The notes beneath the pieces are model-generated. The model did no database searches. It saw only the letters and a program-made list of their open reading frames with translations, and was not told the DNA's origin. This document shows, in pieces, positions 22,394-34,225 of a stretch of 64,000 bases of DNA. The translations under genes were made by a program, and so were the position numbers. The stretch's first letter is position 1, and every line of letters begins with the position of its first letter. The stretch comes from Jackrogersella multiformis (Eukaryota; Ascomycota; Sordariomycetes; Xylariales; Hypoxylaceae), in NCBI GenBank assembly GCA_902806575.1, contig CADCXD010000001.1:930001-994000 (forward strand), written 5' to 3'.

Positions 22394-24868
22394 TCATCGG
22401 CTCAAGTTTTTACTCCTCGTAAGTAGAGCAGCAGTTGTCGCTATCACGGCACAGAACAACGATACACCTACTTCTGGTTAGCTTAGCTTGGTATTTATCG
22501 AAACAATGCTGATGATCAATGCTCTCCTGAGTCCTTACCATGACTAAATTCAAGACCACGAACATACGCCCGCACAACTGCTCGAGCTACCCGCGGTGGT
22601 GCTTCGTCAAGATAATCAACTCTTGCAGCAGCTTTCTTGATAATCTTTTTATTGTTAGCATAGAGGATCACTACAATCCAAGAAAGGGTTCAAAGGGGTG
22701 TCAAGATGTCAAGATCAATTACCTGTTCGGCCTCGATCCCTTCTATACCAAGGTCACGCAATCTGGAGGCCAAGTCCATAGGTATCACTGCTTGCATAAC
22801 AGTGTTGCAGGAGGCCATGCCTAGGATTGACCCAATTGGCATGGACAGGTACAACCCCGACACTGCCACCGCCTTATCCATAGGATTTATCGCCGCCTGG
22901 ATAGCAATAAAAACTGCGTTCAGGGACATACCAGTACCAAAGCCACTGTTATATCAAATAGTAAGTAAAAATACACGGATACGTTTTGATGCGCACTCAC
23001 CCGGGGAAGATGTATAAGGATTCGGCCCAGTTCGTTTCCCCTTTCCATCTAAGTATCAGAAGCCCGTAGCAAATGAATGACACAGTCCCTGCGATTACTA
23101 GTGGTGCTTTGAAGTAGCCGGTTCTTTACATATTTGCATCAAGTTAATACTATCCCAAAAACGATGGTGGCGTCAGACCGGTCCTAGGGAAGGCTACTAA
23201 CCTCCGTATCCACGCGCCAGTCAAAAGACTCCCGATGGTATTTCCAATGACAGCCGGCATGAGGTGAGCTCCAGCGACGGTGCTAGAGGATCTTTCGGTA
23301 ACCTGGAAGTAAAGCGGGACGGATACCATCATCTATGTGTGTGAGTAATCTCGATATAAAGGCGACTCCCGAATTCAGGGGACATACTCCAACTTGGGCG
23401 GCCGTCTGGCAAACCATAATGAGGTAACTGAAGACTACATCTCGATTTCTTAGCAGCCTTAACGGGAATATGGGCTCTTTCGCCCAGCGCATCTCTGTTA
23501 CGGCAAATAGCGCCAACAAGACAGCTCCAAGCGCAAAGAGTGATATGACAACAGGGCTTGTCCATGGCACCTTTTGCCCAGCGATCCTCAATGGTAGAAG
23601 AAGGGCTAGAAGACCACTTCCGAGGAATGCGGCGCCTAGGAAATCTATCCTAGCCAATCGACCCTTGACGGATTCAACCTCGGGTCGACTTTGTCCTGTC
23701 GTTAGGTTCGGAAGCACCATTCCACACAAAACCATAGCGAGCAAGAATATCGGTACCTGTCCGAGGAATGACCTAAACATCATCATCAACCATTAGCCGT
23801 GCAATTCCATTTCGAAATACCATAACGCACCATCTCCATCCAATCGTGTCGGCAAGAAACCCTCCCGTAGGACCACCTAAGCTCCGTCCGACAGTAGCAA
23901 CAACGTTAAGGTAACTCTGCCACGAAGCCACGTCTCTCAGAGGAGCCAAATCTAAAATAATGTGAGCTTCCATACAAGGTAGGTAGCGTATAACCTCTAA
24001 AAAGTCTCAATGGACTTACCAGTTATAATTACCGCTGCTAATGACATTAATCCAGCCCCTCCGGAGCCTGAGATAATGCGGCCAACTATGACTTGCCCCA
24101 TTGACTGGCCAACACCACTGTATGGAAGTATGTTGTGAGCTTTTACATACAGATTCAGGGTTTCATACTGATAAACTCACATCAAAGCACTGTGATGAGT
24201 TAGCTACCCGACTTCACTATGATGGCCTCAATGAGTCTACTTACGATCCAATAGCAAAAAGTGCATAGGAAACTAGCAGAACAGACTTCCGGCCATATAT
24301 ATCACTTAGCTTTCCGTACTACGATCTTTTTATTAGTCATTTGTGTGTATCAGTAATAACAAGGGGGTGCTGCTTACTAGCGACTGTGTCGCAGCCCCCG
24401 CGAGAAGGAAGCTAATGAACAACCAGCTAGAGTTCTCAAGATCATTAAACTCCGATGCTATGATAGGATGCGTCGCGATTACTAGCGAGCCATCTGCACT
24501 GGCAGTGAAGACCGCTATGAGGGCATATTGTTAGTAGGCACCTCGATGAGCCAAGGTACAACCCAGCTATGCACTCTGCATATTGTCAACTTACCAACAA
24601 GCAAAGCAATCATAACTCTGGCAATAAAGCCATTGCTATAAGCTGGTTGCGGTGGTTCGTCGACGGCAGTCTCTGGTCCACGTTGTTCTTCCTCGTCGGA
24701 CTTTGCGGGAGTCCCATATGTCGTTACAGGGGAAGGGCTGTCGATAAAGCTGCTGCCGGAGGATCGATTGGAGCTTTCATAACTGGCCGTGTCGGTATTA
24801 GATGCATCTGGCTGCAGCAGGCTGGTCGTCTCATCGACGACCAATTTTGAACCGGGTCGACCTGTCAT
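22394..24868 (-). CDS. MFS transporter, DHA2/vacuolar basic amino acid (VBA/Fnx) type
   Basis: Twelve exons keep frame to 586 residues: 24868-24595, 24514-24378, 24318-24245, 24189-24181, 24117-24020, 23951-23831, 23772-23388, 23332-23202, 23123-23001, 22945-22723, 22644-22539 and 22473-22394. The cytosolic N-terminus has an ETTSLLQP dileucine-type sorting motif, as in vacuolar MFS proteins. Then come helices with the MFS motif YGKLSDIYGRKSVLL after TM2, VGRIISGSGGAGLM, and the motif-C-like GGPTGGFLAD. The total of about 14 helices ends in VGVSLFCAVIATTAALL. The family exports drugs or moves basic amino acids into the vacuole. The pattern LDYLD..PP.V...VV..YV in the last loop suits the VBA/Fnx branch best. 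Exon 4 is only 9 bases. It is adjacent to the P450 and could be a cluster exporter. Confidence 0.9.
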
Positions 24869-25345
24869 AGTGATTACTTCAACGGTAGGACAATGGTGGC
24901 GTAGTTAATAGGTACACTTCATTGTCTCAGACAGGCAATGCAAATCTCCGAAATGTGCGACAGTATTTCGAAGGTACCTAGCCTCGATAGGGGGAAAGCT
25001 GTAAGCACGCCATGTCCCAGGCATAGCACATCATTTTCACGCTTGTAATATATATTCTTCAGCAATTGATAGACGAAATATTTAATACACGGCACTTGAT
25101 TCGCTGAACACCTCACTATTCTATTATCAACCAATTGGAGTTATCGTTACCCCGTCCTACTATCCCAAAGCTCACTAGTTTGACAGACACCATGTCCACT
25201 CTGCCTCTTCCTTACTATTATTATTTGATTGATGATCATTGGTTTCTTTAACAACAGACTATCATCCTTCACTAGCTTCGTTCTAGTCAAGAGAACATAG
25301 CCGACCGCAGGGCATTTTATTCAATTGCCATGTCCTCATCGACGA
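24869..25345. other. Intergenic between MFS and P450 genes
   Basis: Both neighbours are on the minus strand, so this is the MFS promoter plus the P450 3' end. There is no coding evidence and no strong motif. Confidence 0.55.
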
Positions 25346-27256
25346 CTAGAGTCGATCCCTAACATCAGCATATCCGGAGAGGACCTGTGCGGCCCTCTTG
25401 GCACTTCGTGGTCCGAAATCGCATGGAAAGGGCAACGGCTCCAAGATGACGTGGGCGTTGGTTGCTTCGCTATCGAACTCGAGGACGTCGCCGGTCTTCG
25501 GGCACTTCTTCATCGTCAAGTTGAACGCCCACAGCACTCCCGCCCCTGAGACAAACATCTCGTCATCCACGATATGCTGACCGAGACACACGCGACGGCC
25601 CCACCCGAAGGTATGCATCCCCGTGCCTTCGCGGAAGTTGGGGTATCGAGATAGCGGTTCTTGGTAGGTCGGCCATCCCTTCTCCAAATAACGTTCCGGG
25701 TGGAAATTCTCGGGGTCGGGGTACTGCTCCGGGACGCGGTTCATGCTCCTAAATCGCCGGATTAGATACATTCAATAATTGTTATTTCTATCAGGGATTA
25801 AAAAAAAATGTATCCAACTCACCATTCGCATGCCAATATAACGGTCCCTTTCGTGATTCGTTCGCCCCAGAATTCGTCGTCCTGTTCAGCTTGATGTGGC
25901 ACTCCTACCAAATTGTAAGTAAAAAACACATCCATACATTGCCAACGGGGGCCAGTAGCTCACCTAGAGGAACACCGGATCGCCATCTAGTTGTTTCTTG
26001 AAAAACGCATTAGTTAGATTGAAAATACATACACACTTATTTTCCGACTCACCTTTCAGGCATGCTCGAACCGTAGGCAAATCCGCCATATCGCCTGTTG
26101 TCGGCATCCGGTCACCGCATACCCTGTCGATCTCTTCCTGGGCCTTCTTCTGCCACTGAGGGTGTAGTAACATGGCCATCAAGAAGAACTGCAGTGGGCC
26201 ACTAATAGTCACAACGCCGACGAGATTCTGGAACCCAAGCATGCAACTTGCGAATTCCTCCTCCTGCGGAGTCTGCTCTAGGTCAATGTTGCCTTGGGTC
26301 TGGAGGCCGGTGAAGTATCGATTCGACCACGCGTCTATGGGCAATTCACCCCGGATGAACTTCTGCTTCGCGGCTTGGAAAGAATTCAGCCACCATGCCC
26401 GTTGCTGGTCTTCGCGTGCCCTCTCAAACTTCTTCCACGGGTTCAGTGCCCAAGGGATTGCCCAGAGAGGCGTCATAGTGTTGACAATCGGTCCCGACAC
26501 GGACATCTGTGTAAGGGTGCAGTCGGCACTGTCAGCATTTTCCTTGCCCTGAGAGGAATCCCCCCAGGCTAAGCGGCTCATTACACGGCCGCAGTGCTCT
26601 CGGGTGTTGGCATGGAACTTGGCTGGGTCAAGTAGTAGTACTGCTAGGTATCGTTTAACTTCGTTCTCTACGACGCCGAAGAAATGAGAACGATGAAAAT
26701 CAGCCATTGCTGCGTGTATCCATTTCCGTTGACGCGACCAAATTTCTTTAGAATGTTAGCAAGTTAACATGTTATCAATTAAAAAGGCTCGTATACCATG
26801 TCGGTCCATCAAGGCAACATAACCCGGCCCGGTTTTATGGTCAAAAAGAGCTCTGATCTGAGGGCGCCCAGAGTAGATATGGCCCCTTTTGACGAGAAGC
26901 TCTTCGGCTATCTTCTGATCTGAGATTATAATGAACTGCTGGCCGAGCACTTTACATCGAGAGTTAGTAACCTTATTCATCTATCTATGCGAGGATTTTA
27001 GGGAAAGAGACTGTCAATGTTACATACTGCTTGTTCGGTAGATAGGTCCATATATATCGGCCCATTCTTTGAACTTCTTCCACATGCAGAATCTATCTAG
27101 GTCATGGACCCTCCCAACAACGGGGAATTGTCGAGGTCCAGGAAGCCTCTTAGCTATCCCATCGTCCTTTTTCCTCCACGAGAGTATCTGGCGTAAGACG
27201 GAGAACAACACGCTGGGCACTGCCAAATATAAAATAAGAATTCGAATGCCCTCCAT
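25346..27256 (-). CDS. Cytochrome P450 monooxygenase
   Basis: Six exons join to 530 residues: 27256-27028, 26949-26797, 26745-26053, 25996-25964, 25904-25823 and 25748-25346. An N-terminal membrane anchor (ILILYLAVPSVLFSVL) is followed by the proline hinge LPGPRQFPVVG. The C-helix is EIWSRQRKW. The K-helix ExxR is split across introns (KETTRWR), with PDPENFHPERYL following. The heme loop is FGWGRRVCLGQH with the cysteine ligand. It is therefore a complete, probably ER-bound P450 of the fungal CYP type common in secondary metabolism. The expected I-helix pattern (A/G)Gx(D/E)T(T/S) is not seen: the corresponding stretch reads LVGVVTISGPLQFF, without the acid residue. The acceptor of intron 1 was chosen because it alone gives a continuous YGPIYRTSMLGQQFIIISDQ. 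Confidence 0.93.
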
Positions 27257-29437
27257 TTTAGGCAAGCTGTCACATAAAGGGGATATGCTAGAGCAAGATG
27301 TAAAACCTCACCGGTAAATATAAAACAATTATCGATACTTATACTCTACTAGTATATAGGTATGTCCCCATAACACAAGCTGAGTATAATGCCACTATAA
27401 GCTTATATCGGTCCCCTTCCTCTAACTAAGGTTGCATCTTGCGAGAACCTCATACCGATGTTCGCCGCATTCCTTCGGACAATGCAACAAGCCACAAGCC
27501 TCGGAGTGTGATATGCCTGTGATCCATTTCGGACTCGATCGTGAATGGCCATTCTCTAGAACTTAGGCTTGAGGCTGAAAGAGAAAAGCAAGAAAAAAAA
27601 GATCCAGGTCATACTCACGATGGCCCGTGTTGGCAGGAATTGATGGCGTTTCTGGTACTTATGTCCATGTGAGCAGGTTCTATACCAGTGGCAAAGTAGT
27701 TTTCGTCTACCATAGGTTGACTTCTTGGTGGCCTCGTTTAGACGGGATGGATACGAGAATATCCTTGCTCATCAACGTCCGCTCGCGCTGCGAATTATCT
27801 TGAGGATGTCACATTTATTTGGCTATGGCTTGATCTTAAATTTTTTAAGATATAATCCTAGATATTCAAAAGCAACAAAATGCTTTCTATATTGGTCCGT
27901 TTCTACTTCATACTTAGGTACCTAGGCTAAGAGGTACTTTCTTTTGGCTACGAACTCCGTATTATCTACAAGAGGCACATATCATTAAGAACCTACTACT
28001 AATTTATAGAACAATTGGCATATAATATGCCTCTTCTCGAAAAGATAGCTTCCTACCTACCTAGGTAGGTAGATAGTCTCGAATGTGAGGCTTTGGCATC
28101 GGGTGGTTTTCTTCTTGGGGATGTCCGTCCGTGGCTTGTGTATACTGTGATATATCACCTGGTTTGACAGCTGGCTTGTTTTGTATAGCTCAAAGTAGGG
28201 TACGAATATGCGTTGAGATAACTCCATCTGCAGCGTGCTCGTATATAGTGCATGGAAATTTAAAACCTCCCAGTCATTTGCGCCCAACTTATTACCAAGA
28301 CCCTAAGTTAAGGATCTTGACAACTAGTCTATATGACTTCCGACGTTACACATACGATGCCCGCATACGCCTCGCCGTATAGGCCAGCTGGAAATGTTCT
28401 TAATAAAAACTTAGAGGCTGAGGAAGGATTCGCGCCAGCAGTTTAGGCGTTCTCAAGTCCTTGGATACCTATTATTAGAGCAGAGGTTCTCGGAAACCCA
28501 TCCAAGAATATATTCGTTACCTGTAAAGTTCGCTTTATATACTTTGGTGTAAGGAATAGCGATAGTTCTGTAAACTTATTGTTCATACCTATAATTCCGT
28601 TGAAGAGCACATCACGAGAAACAAACGGCCTAACTTACTATTACACTACAATCCGGGTCTTTCTGGGCTACATACAAGTCGTACGCAGTGCTAAATTGAT
28701 TTATATTAATTACCATATGCCTGTCAAGGTTGACAGCACGAGGATAAGTTATCTTGGCACGTCAATTAGAATGAATGTGAGAAATCTGCGGTGCAAGTTG
28801 AAGTTCTCGCCAAGGTCCACGGGTAACAGCAAGAATATAATCTAGAGCCAAACGCACAACGTCAAATTCATGTTGTTGACATTGCACCGATCGTCACACC
28901 TAAGGATTCGTTTTCATGCAGCGCACTTCAAATATATTAGCAGTGCTTAGCCGTTTTCGCGTTTCAAAATATACGACCCTGCTGTACCTCGTCACTCTGC
29001 AATATTTTCGCGAATGAAAGCTGATTGCAACAGGTCTCCCTTATCAATGTGTATGGGAATCATTAAAATTCTGGTTTAGGTAACGTTGTTTTGCGATAAG
29101 CCTCCTTTTTCTGAATTTTCTAAGAATCTTGTTATGTCAAAATTAATTATCTTGTCATTCCCTACTCATGAGAATAAATTTCGCATCTTTGCATCTGTAT
29201 TGGTAAAATTGTTACAGAGTGTACAATGAATAGGGGTTTCGTTTCGGTGTTAAATGGGGAGTGGCCTGTATTTATTCGACCCCTCACTGTACCTACCCCC
29301 TATCATTGCTAATACTACCTAGTACTAGTTAGGTAATTCTTTCCGCCCGAAAGACTCCGATTTACAGTGGGGGGTACAGTGGGCCAGACCCCCGGAAGCT
29401 TGAGGGTGGGAGAGAGATTTCTCACCTTGAGTATCCT
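27257..29437. other. Intergenic, nothing recognised
   Basis: About 2.2 kb without a supported gene. Small frames (28131-28382, 28579-28845) have no domain. A TACCTAGG cluster lies at 28050-28072. AT content is high around 27830-28030 and 29040-29340. Confidence 0.55.
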
Positions 29438-31335
29438 TCATCCCCAACCTTGCCCTTGACAGGATAATTTAGGTCCACCAGCTTGCTTCACATCGCGTTC
29501 GACGGAGCCCTTTTTGATGAAGAATGGCAGATAGAAGCGCGCCTGATGGAGGCCGTTGTCGGTCTCCTCAAATGTCCATCCTGTTAGCGCGCCGCATCCG
29601 CTCTCCTCTTTCAGGAGCTTGGCGCCGTAGTCCCCCACCGCCCAGCCTTCAATGTTGAAGACTAGGAACTGCCATGCCGCCAGAATGTCCCAGAAGAAAC
29701 AATCAGCATCGGGCTTAGGTGCCGGAGGGCATAGGGGTAGGAGTGGGAGTAGGAGTCGGCGGCGGCGGCGGCGGATCCGGGCTATTCCAGCCCCCGTCAT
29801 CGTCAGCCGATGAGTTTGACCATGCGTCTCCTAGGTAATAGCACAGATCGTCGTCGGTGCTTCCGCATTCCAAGTATAAGAAGTCAGTAGGGTCCAGGAA
29901 ACTGCCCTAGCTAAGTTGACGCGAGGTGAGCTTTGTGCTCTTGTTCGCCGGATGATAATATTCTTGCATTCGGGTGTCGAGGACTTGTCGTTCAACCGTG
30001 GTCTTCAGCTGTACGTTGTTGTCGTCTGCTACGGGAGCGACTTCTGTCTGGTTCACGTCGATAGGCTCCCCTAACGTGAGCTCGTCGGTAATGGCTAGTC
30101 CGGGTCGACGTCGCGCAGGTCTGCTGCGGTGCCCTGAGTACCCGGGGTAGTTGTCGCATGAGTACCAATCATCCGAGTCCCTGCGATCAAAGGTCCCAGA
30201 CAGTCCGTATCTGATCCACTCCCCATTTACATATATCTTCTTTCCGGGCGACGGAAACTCGCAGTAGGCGCTATTGGTCATCGTGGTTGTACTGGATGTG
30301 ACCTGGCCATTTCCGTCCTTTTCGTAACCGATGGTTTTCTTGAACAGCCGACTATCCCACCAAGGGTCATAGGAGCGTTCGCTAGCGCTGACAGCAGCTG
30401 GGTTGACTAGCAGGAAAGCATTCCCATGCGGCTCTGCACATAAATTCTTGGAGACATCATTGCCCAGGAAGTAATCGTCGTCCGATGTTCCTGTGTGTCC
30501 GTTAGCGAAGGTGATATAGTATCACAGTCCTGCAGCAGCCCTCCCTCCAGCCTCCTTGTAAAAGGCCTTCAGATAGTTACCATGGTTTATGTTTTCTTCG
30601 CGGGGAATCACGCGGAGAACCGACTGCCCATTCCATCTCTTCAGGTCAGGCGAACGATTTATATTTCCCGAGCCCCAGGGGTATTCTTCGACCTCGCAGT
30701 CGATTAGACCCCAGCCGTCGAACGCATTCATCCGGTTATGCGACTCACGCCCTTTTGCCGGCTGCCCGCCGACTTTGAATTTGCCGTTGTACTGCGGGGC
30801 CGTAGGATGCAGCCCAGAGCGGAGAGCATACATACAGATGGTGATAAATTGATGCTCCCTTTTCTTGCCAATTCTAATTTTTGAATATGTCCCTCAAATA
30901 AACATCGAAATGGTGATCCAAGGGTGGCACATGAAGCGTTTCGTACCACTGCAGCACGTTGTCAAATACCTCCACCCCGTACTGACCCATATGGGCCACA
31001 TACCGCCATGCCCACCCCTTACCAATTTCTTCCTGTCGGCAATAGACGATGAAGCATGATGTGGCGGGTCCCTGGCCGCACTCCCATCCGGCGGTAGCCC
31101 CCCAATCGTCCAAACCAGTCTTCTCAGCCAAGTCATCATCAAGACCATACACGCGATCAGCGACGTCGTCCTCACTTTCGCCTAGCCCATCCCAGAAGGT
31201 TGCATCATTCTTCGCTACCGAGGATATAGTTTTACTGATAGTCGTGATGGCGTCGGTATAGTCTGGTAATATTCCTAGGGGGGTAAAGCTCGAAGTTGTT
31301 GACTTGAAGATGGTGTAAATGAGTCCCGGTAAGAT
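29438..31335 (-). pseudogene. Broken, 5'-truncated C-terminal part of a killer-chitinase-like secreted protein
   Basis: Coding-like sequence on the minus strand runs from about 31335 (after an apparent splice acceptor) to 29438, but it is interrupted. There is a one-base frame change near 30875-30885, within an A run. An in-frame TGA lies at 30522-30524 and an in-frame TAG at 29907-29909. A further frame change falls in the Pro/Thr repeat near 29720-29760. No signal peptide, chitin-binding (LysM) or GH18 catalytic region lies upstream. The middle part contains GLIDCEVEEYPWGSG followed by a conserved RVIP..EN block, which resembles NucA/NucB-type deoxyribonuclease domains found at the end of some fungal killer-toxin-like chitinases. 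That assignment is from pattern memory only. Several cysteines remain. With four lesions and no 5' half, I consider it dead. Confidence 0.65.
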
Positions 31336-32311
31336 CTAAGTAATATCCTAGGTTAGTGGAGAGAAGGGAAGGTAAACATAATAGGAAGTAAGAAGCAGGA
31401 AGGGAGCTTTTGTGATTGAAATACTCCAAGGCCCGTAACACATGTGGAACACAACTATATTACACTTTCTATCTGGGTCCATCCGGTGCCTAGACAAGGA
31501 TCTCAGGTATGGTATTGCCTTGCGAATTAGGTTGATGATCTTTATTTTTATTAGTGGATGTCAACATTAACACACCATCCATCGTCACATCCATCGGAGC
31601 TTTTACACATTCAAGCAAGCCCCTATTTTTGAGGGCCCCGCAAATAATGAAAGGCAGTTTGTTTCTTTAGAAAATCGAAGGTTTCCATAGGTACCTAATT
31701 ATTATGTCAGAAGGAATTAGACATAATGAATTAAGTAATAAAGATAATACCTAGGGGCACATGTATGAATGATTTCAAAGTTATGTTAAGCTAAGGTTAC
31801 CTACCTACCTAGGTACCTCCTAGGTCCTAGGCTAGGTAATCAAGCAATAACACCTAGCTGCCCAAGATGAATACACAGGGTTAACCTAGGGTTGGAGTTG
31901 AATAGGGACATCATGTTTTCGCCCCAAAGAGTTTGGCGATATAATTCCTAGCAAATGCGGAAGGATACCTACCTAGGTAGGTAGACTTCCCATGCTTTGT
32001 AACAACAAAAAGACAAAGCAAGCAATACTCATTCATTTGCGACCAACAAATAAAGAACTATATACAAAGAGGTGCATGAACCCACTGCTCTGTCGACGAA
32101 CAATGGTGCTATTATAATTGCGAGACACTCTCTCGTCCTCCTCCTTGAGACTCTCATCTCTTTTCAGCACATCACACAGACCCTCGACTTTAATCTCACC
32201 AATAGAGGTTCTATTACCTGTTTCATCACACTTCATGTCATTCATTGCCCATTCCGTTACTAAACCCTACTGTTTCTCCTGATCCGTTGTGTATAAAAGG
32301 ATTTAGCTAAC
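31336..32311. other. Intergenic with repeat clusters and ankyrin-gene promoter
   Basis: There are no genes. TACCTAGG-type repeats are dense at 31797-31832 and 31968-31983. The last bases before the ankyrin gene hold TATAAAA at 32292-32298, only about 14 bases before the ATG. That is close for a TATA box, so it may instead be chance. Confidence 0.5.
32292..32298 (+). promoter_or_regulatory. TATA-like element before ankyrin gene
   Basis: TATAAAA lies 14 bases upstream of the ATG at 32312. The short spacing would give an almost leaderless transcript, so function is uncertain. Confidence 0.25.
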
Positions 32312-33979
32312 ATGGACAACTTTTTAACGAGCAGGTGGGAAACCTGGAACCCCGGAACATTAGTTGAACGTATCAAAGCTACCCCTAGCACATATTTGTC
32401 GCCGGAATTTAACATAGCCCAACGTGATGCCGAAAGGCAGGCGCTCTACCAAGGAGAGACAGCGGATGAAGGCCCGGAGCCTGTTCTCCTGGTCAACGAG
32501 CTCATCCGATCTGAGGGTTCTTCCCTTAACCTTATCCGCGTATTTCTAGACGAGCTTGACAGAGCACTACCAGATTCAATAAATGCCCAATTTCAGGTCC
32601 GGCGAACTACAGAACCACCACTCCATAGTGCGGTTAGAGCAGGTCGACCGGATGTCGTGCAGTTACTTCTACAGTATCCAACCATAAAACCCTTCATGAG
32701 ATATACACCACAACATTCTACCATTGAGGGCCATTGTGTACTCTCGGGATTCGCGCACGGAGGCCATTGTGAAGCTGAATCGGAGGAAACTATTTGCCTG
32801 ACTGCGCCTGAATGCGCTATAGAAGCCTTCTCTCGCGCACCAGTAGGGTCTGTCTTGCGGGAGAATATCGAAAATTGTGCTCTGATTTTCGTTGCTTTCG
32901 GGGCTTTTCCCGGGCCGCTTTCGAGCGACTCTGATGTTATTCCAAACTTCGCCCTGGCGATAGAATCGGGCATGAGTCGGTACGCCTGTGCTGTACTGGA
33001 CAGAATGTTTTCATTACCCCCCGAGAATATCCATCGGCAACAATTGCGTGATCGCGGCATGGAGAGGATCCTCTATACAGCCGTTAGAGGGGTAGACAAT
33101 AACATTCTCGTCCGAAGAATATTCAAGTTATCGGTCGATGACAACATTTTCCCATTGGTTCCTTACCTAGATGGCGTGACTAGCAATCCTATCTTAGAGG
33201 CTCTTAAACATATGAATCCAGTCAATGCACTAGCCGTCTTGAATTTCATCCAAGACAATTTAGAGAAACATACGAATCAACCGCTAGAATATGTCAGGAC
33301 GTTCTTCTCGGATAGGGAATTATCCACCTCCGCATCAAGCGACGATAGGAATTTGCTATACTTTAAGGAGCACATAAGGTACCTCACACAAGCACCCTCC
33401 GGGTCGGTGCACGAAACAAGGCGATTCGGGAGAATCAGGGATCAATGCGCCCATATTGCATTTAGTACTGGTCGGTCGGCTATTCTCAACACCACCTTTC
33501 TCATTCAGGAGACCGGTTATGATACGCTGGCCTGGTTTCGAACAGCGCTTGAACTTGGTAATGTCGAAGCTATAACTGTTATTATTTCCGAATGGATAAA
33601 GAAAGGAACGTCTATCGACCAGGTTCTACCAGTGGTAGCCCCATCACGATATCAACTGGGCATCAAAAATGAATGGACAGTGTTAGGGGCACTTGTTCAG
33701 GCTCGGATGTTAGATGGGATTTCAGCTATCTTGGAAGCAGGCGCAAACCCGGCTGTTGTTGGTGCAGCAGAATGGTCTGATTTACTCGATGAGGTCAGCG
33801 CCGCCTGGGAAAACAATGCAGGCATGCAGTTCCTGAAAAAATATCTCAGCTATACATTTTACTTAGGTGACGCGCCCTTAGCGACTTATGAAGAGATACA
33901 TACCACTAGGTATTGTGATAAGGGCAATAGAGCTTGGAACTGTAGTTTAATTTTAAATAATAATTCTTTATGGTCTTAA
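32312..33979 (+). CDS. Ankyrin-repeat protein gene, 3' end replaced by LTR sequence
   Basis: The open frame codes for 555 residues from the ATG at 32312. One ankyrin repeat is clear near residues 105-135 (PLHSAVRAGRPDVVQLLLQY), and a second degenerate one is near 475-500 (TVLGALVQARMLDGISAILEAGANP). The rest is probably helical repeat of the same kind but too diverged to score by eye. The native gene ends at codon 534 (33911-33913): the retrotransposon begins at 33914, so the last 21 residues of the present frame are translated from the 5' LTR. The original last 21 codons and the TAA lie at 40267-40332 beyond the element. No signal peptide or membrane helix is seen. Fungal ankyrin proteins of this make-up usually have unknown binding partners. 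The codon pattern upstream looks normal and unaffected by RIP. Confidence 0.8.
   Translation: MDNFLTSRWETWNPGTLVERIKATPSTYLSPEFNIAQRDAERQALYQGETADEGPEPVLLVNELIRSEGSSLNLIRVFLDELDRALPDSINAQFQVRRTTEPPLHSAVRAGRPDVVQLLLQYPTIKPFMRYTPQHSTIEGHCVLSGFAHGGHCEAESEETICLTAPECAIEAFSRAPVGSVLRENIENCALIFVAFGAFPGPLSSDSDVIPNFALAIESGMSRYACAVLDRMFSLPPENIHRQQLRDRGMERILYTAVRGVDNNILVRRIFKLSVDDNIFPLVPYLDGVTSNPILEALKHMNPVNALAVLNFIQDNLEKHTNQPLEYVRTFFSDRELSTSASSDDRNLLYFKEHIRYLTQAPSGSVHETRRFGRIRDQCAHIAFSTGRSAILNTTFLIQETGYDTLAWFRTALELGNVEAITVIISEWIKKGTSIDQVLPVVAPSRYQLGIKNEWTVLGALVQARMLDGISAILEAGANPAVVGAAEWSDLLDEVSAAWENNAGMQFLKKYLSYTFYLGDAPLATYEEIHTTRYCDKGNRAWNCSLILNNNSLWS
33909..33913 (+). repeat. Target-site duplication, left copy (GGTAT)
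   Basis: GGTAT directly precedes the TGT at the start of the element. The same five bases directly follow the terminal ACA (40262-40266). A 5-base duplication is typical of Ty3/gypsy and Ty1/copia integrases. Confidence 0.95.
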
Positions 33980-34225
33980 GGTTCTTGCCTTTTTCTTTTT
34001 TTTCTTGCGAAGCGAGGCGTAATAACTTATATGTATATAATTTAAATATTTTCTTAAGCGCCGTTGGCGCTTTCTTAATTTTATTGGTTTAATTTTATAT
34101 ATATTAATTAAGTTTTTTAATTAATTTTATTTAATAGTTTTGTTTTATAAGTTTTAATATATTTTATATTTATTAATTTATATATATTAATTATATTTTA
34201 TTTTATAAAGTTTATTAATATATTA
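33914..34225. repeat. Left LTR
   Basis: About 312 bases. It starts TGTGATAAGGGCAATAGAGC, nearly unmutated for about 40 bases, then turns AT-rich. The shared block around AAGCGCCGTT (34057) aligns with 40093 in the right LTR. The inner end (TATTA at 34221-34225) matches TGACA of the right LTR with one transversion. It carries about 23 bases more than the right copy near 33955-33985. Confidence 0.9.

Noticed and set aside
33961..34020. Start of the retroelement at the AT-rich border near 33985
   Set aside because: The LTR alignment, TGT terminus and GGTAT duplication place the border at 33914. The AT-rich border only shows where RIP begins.
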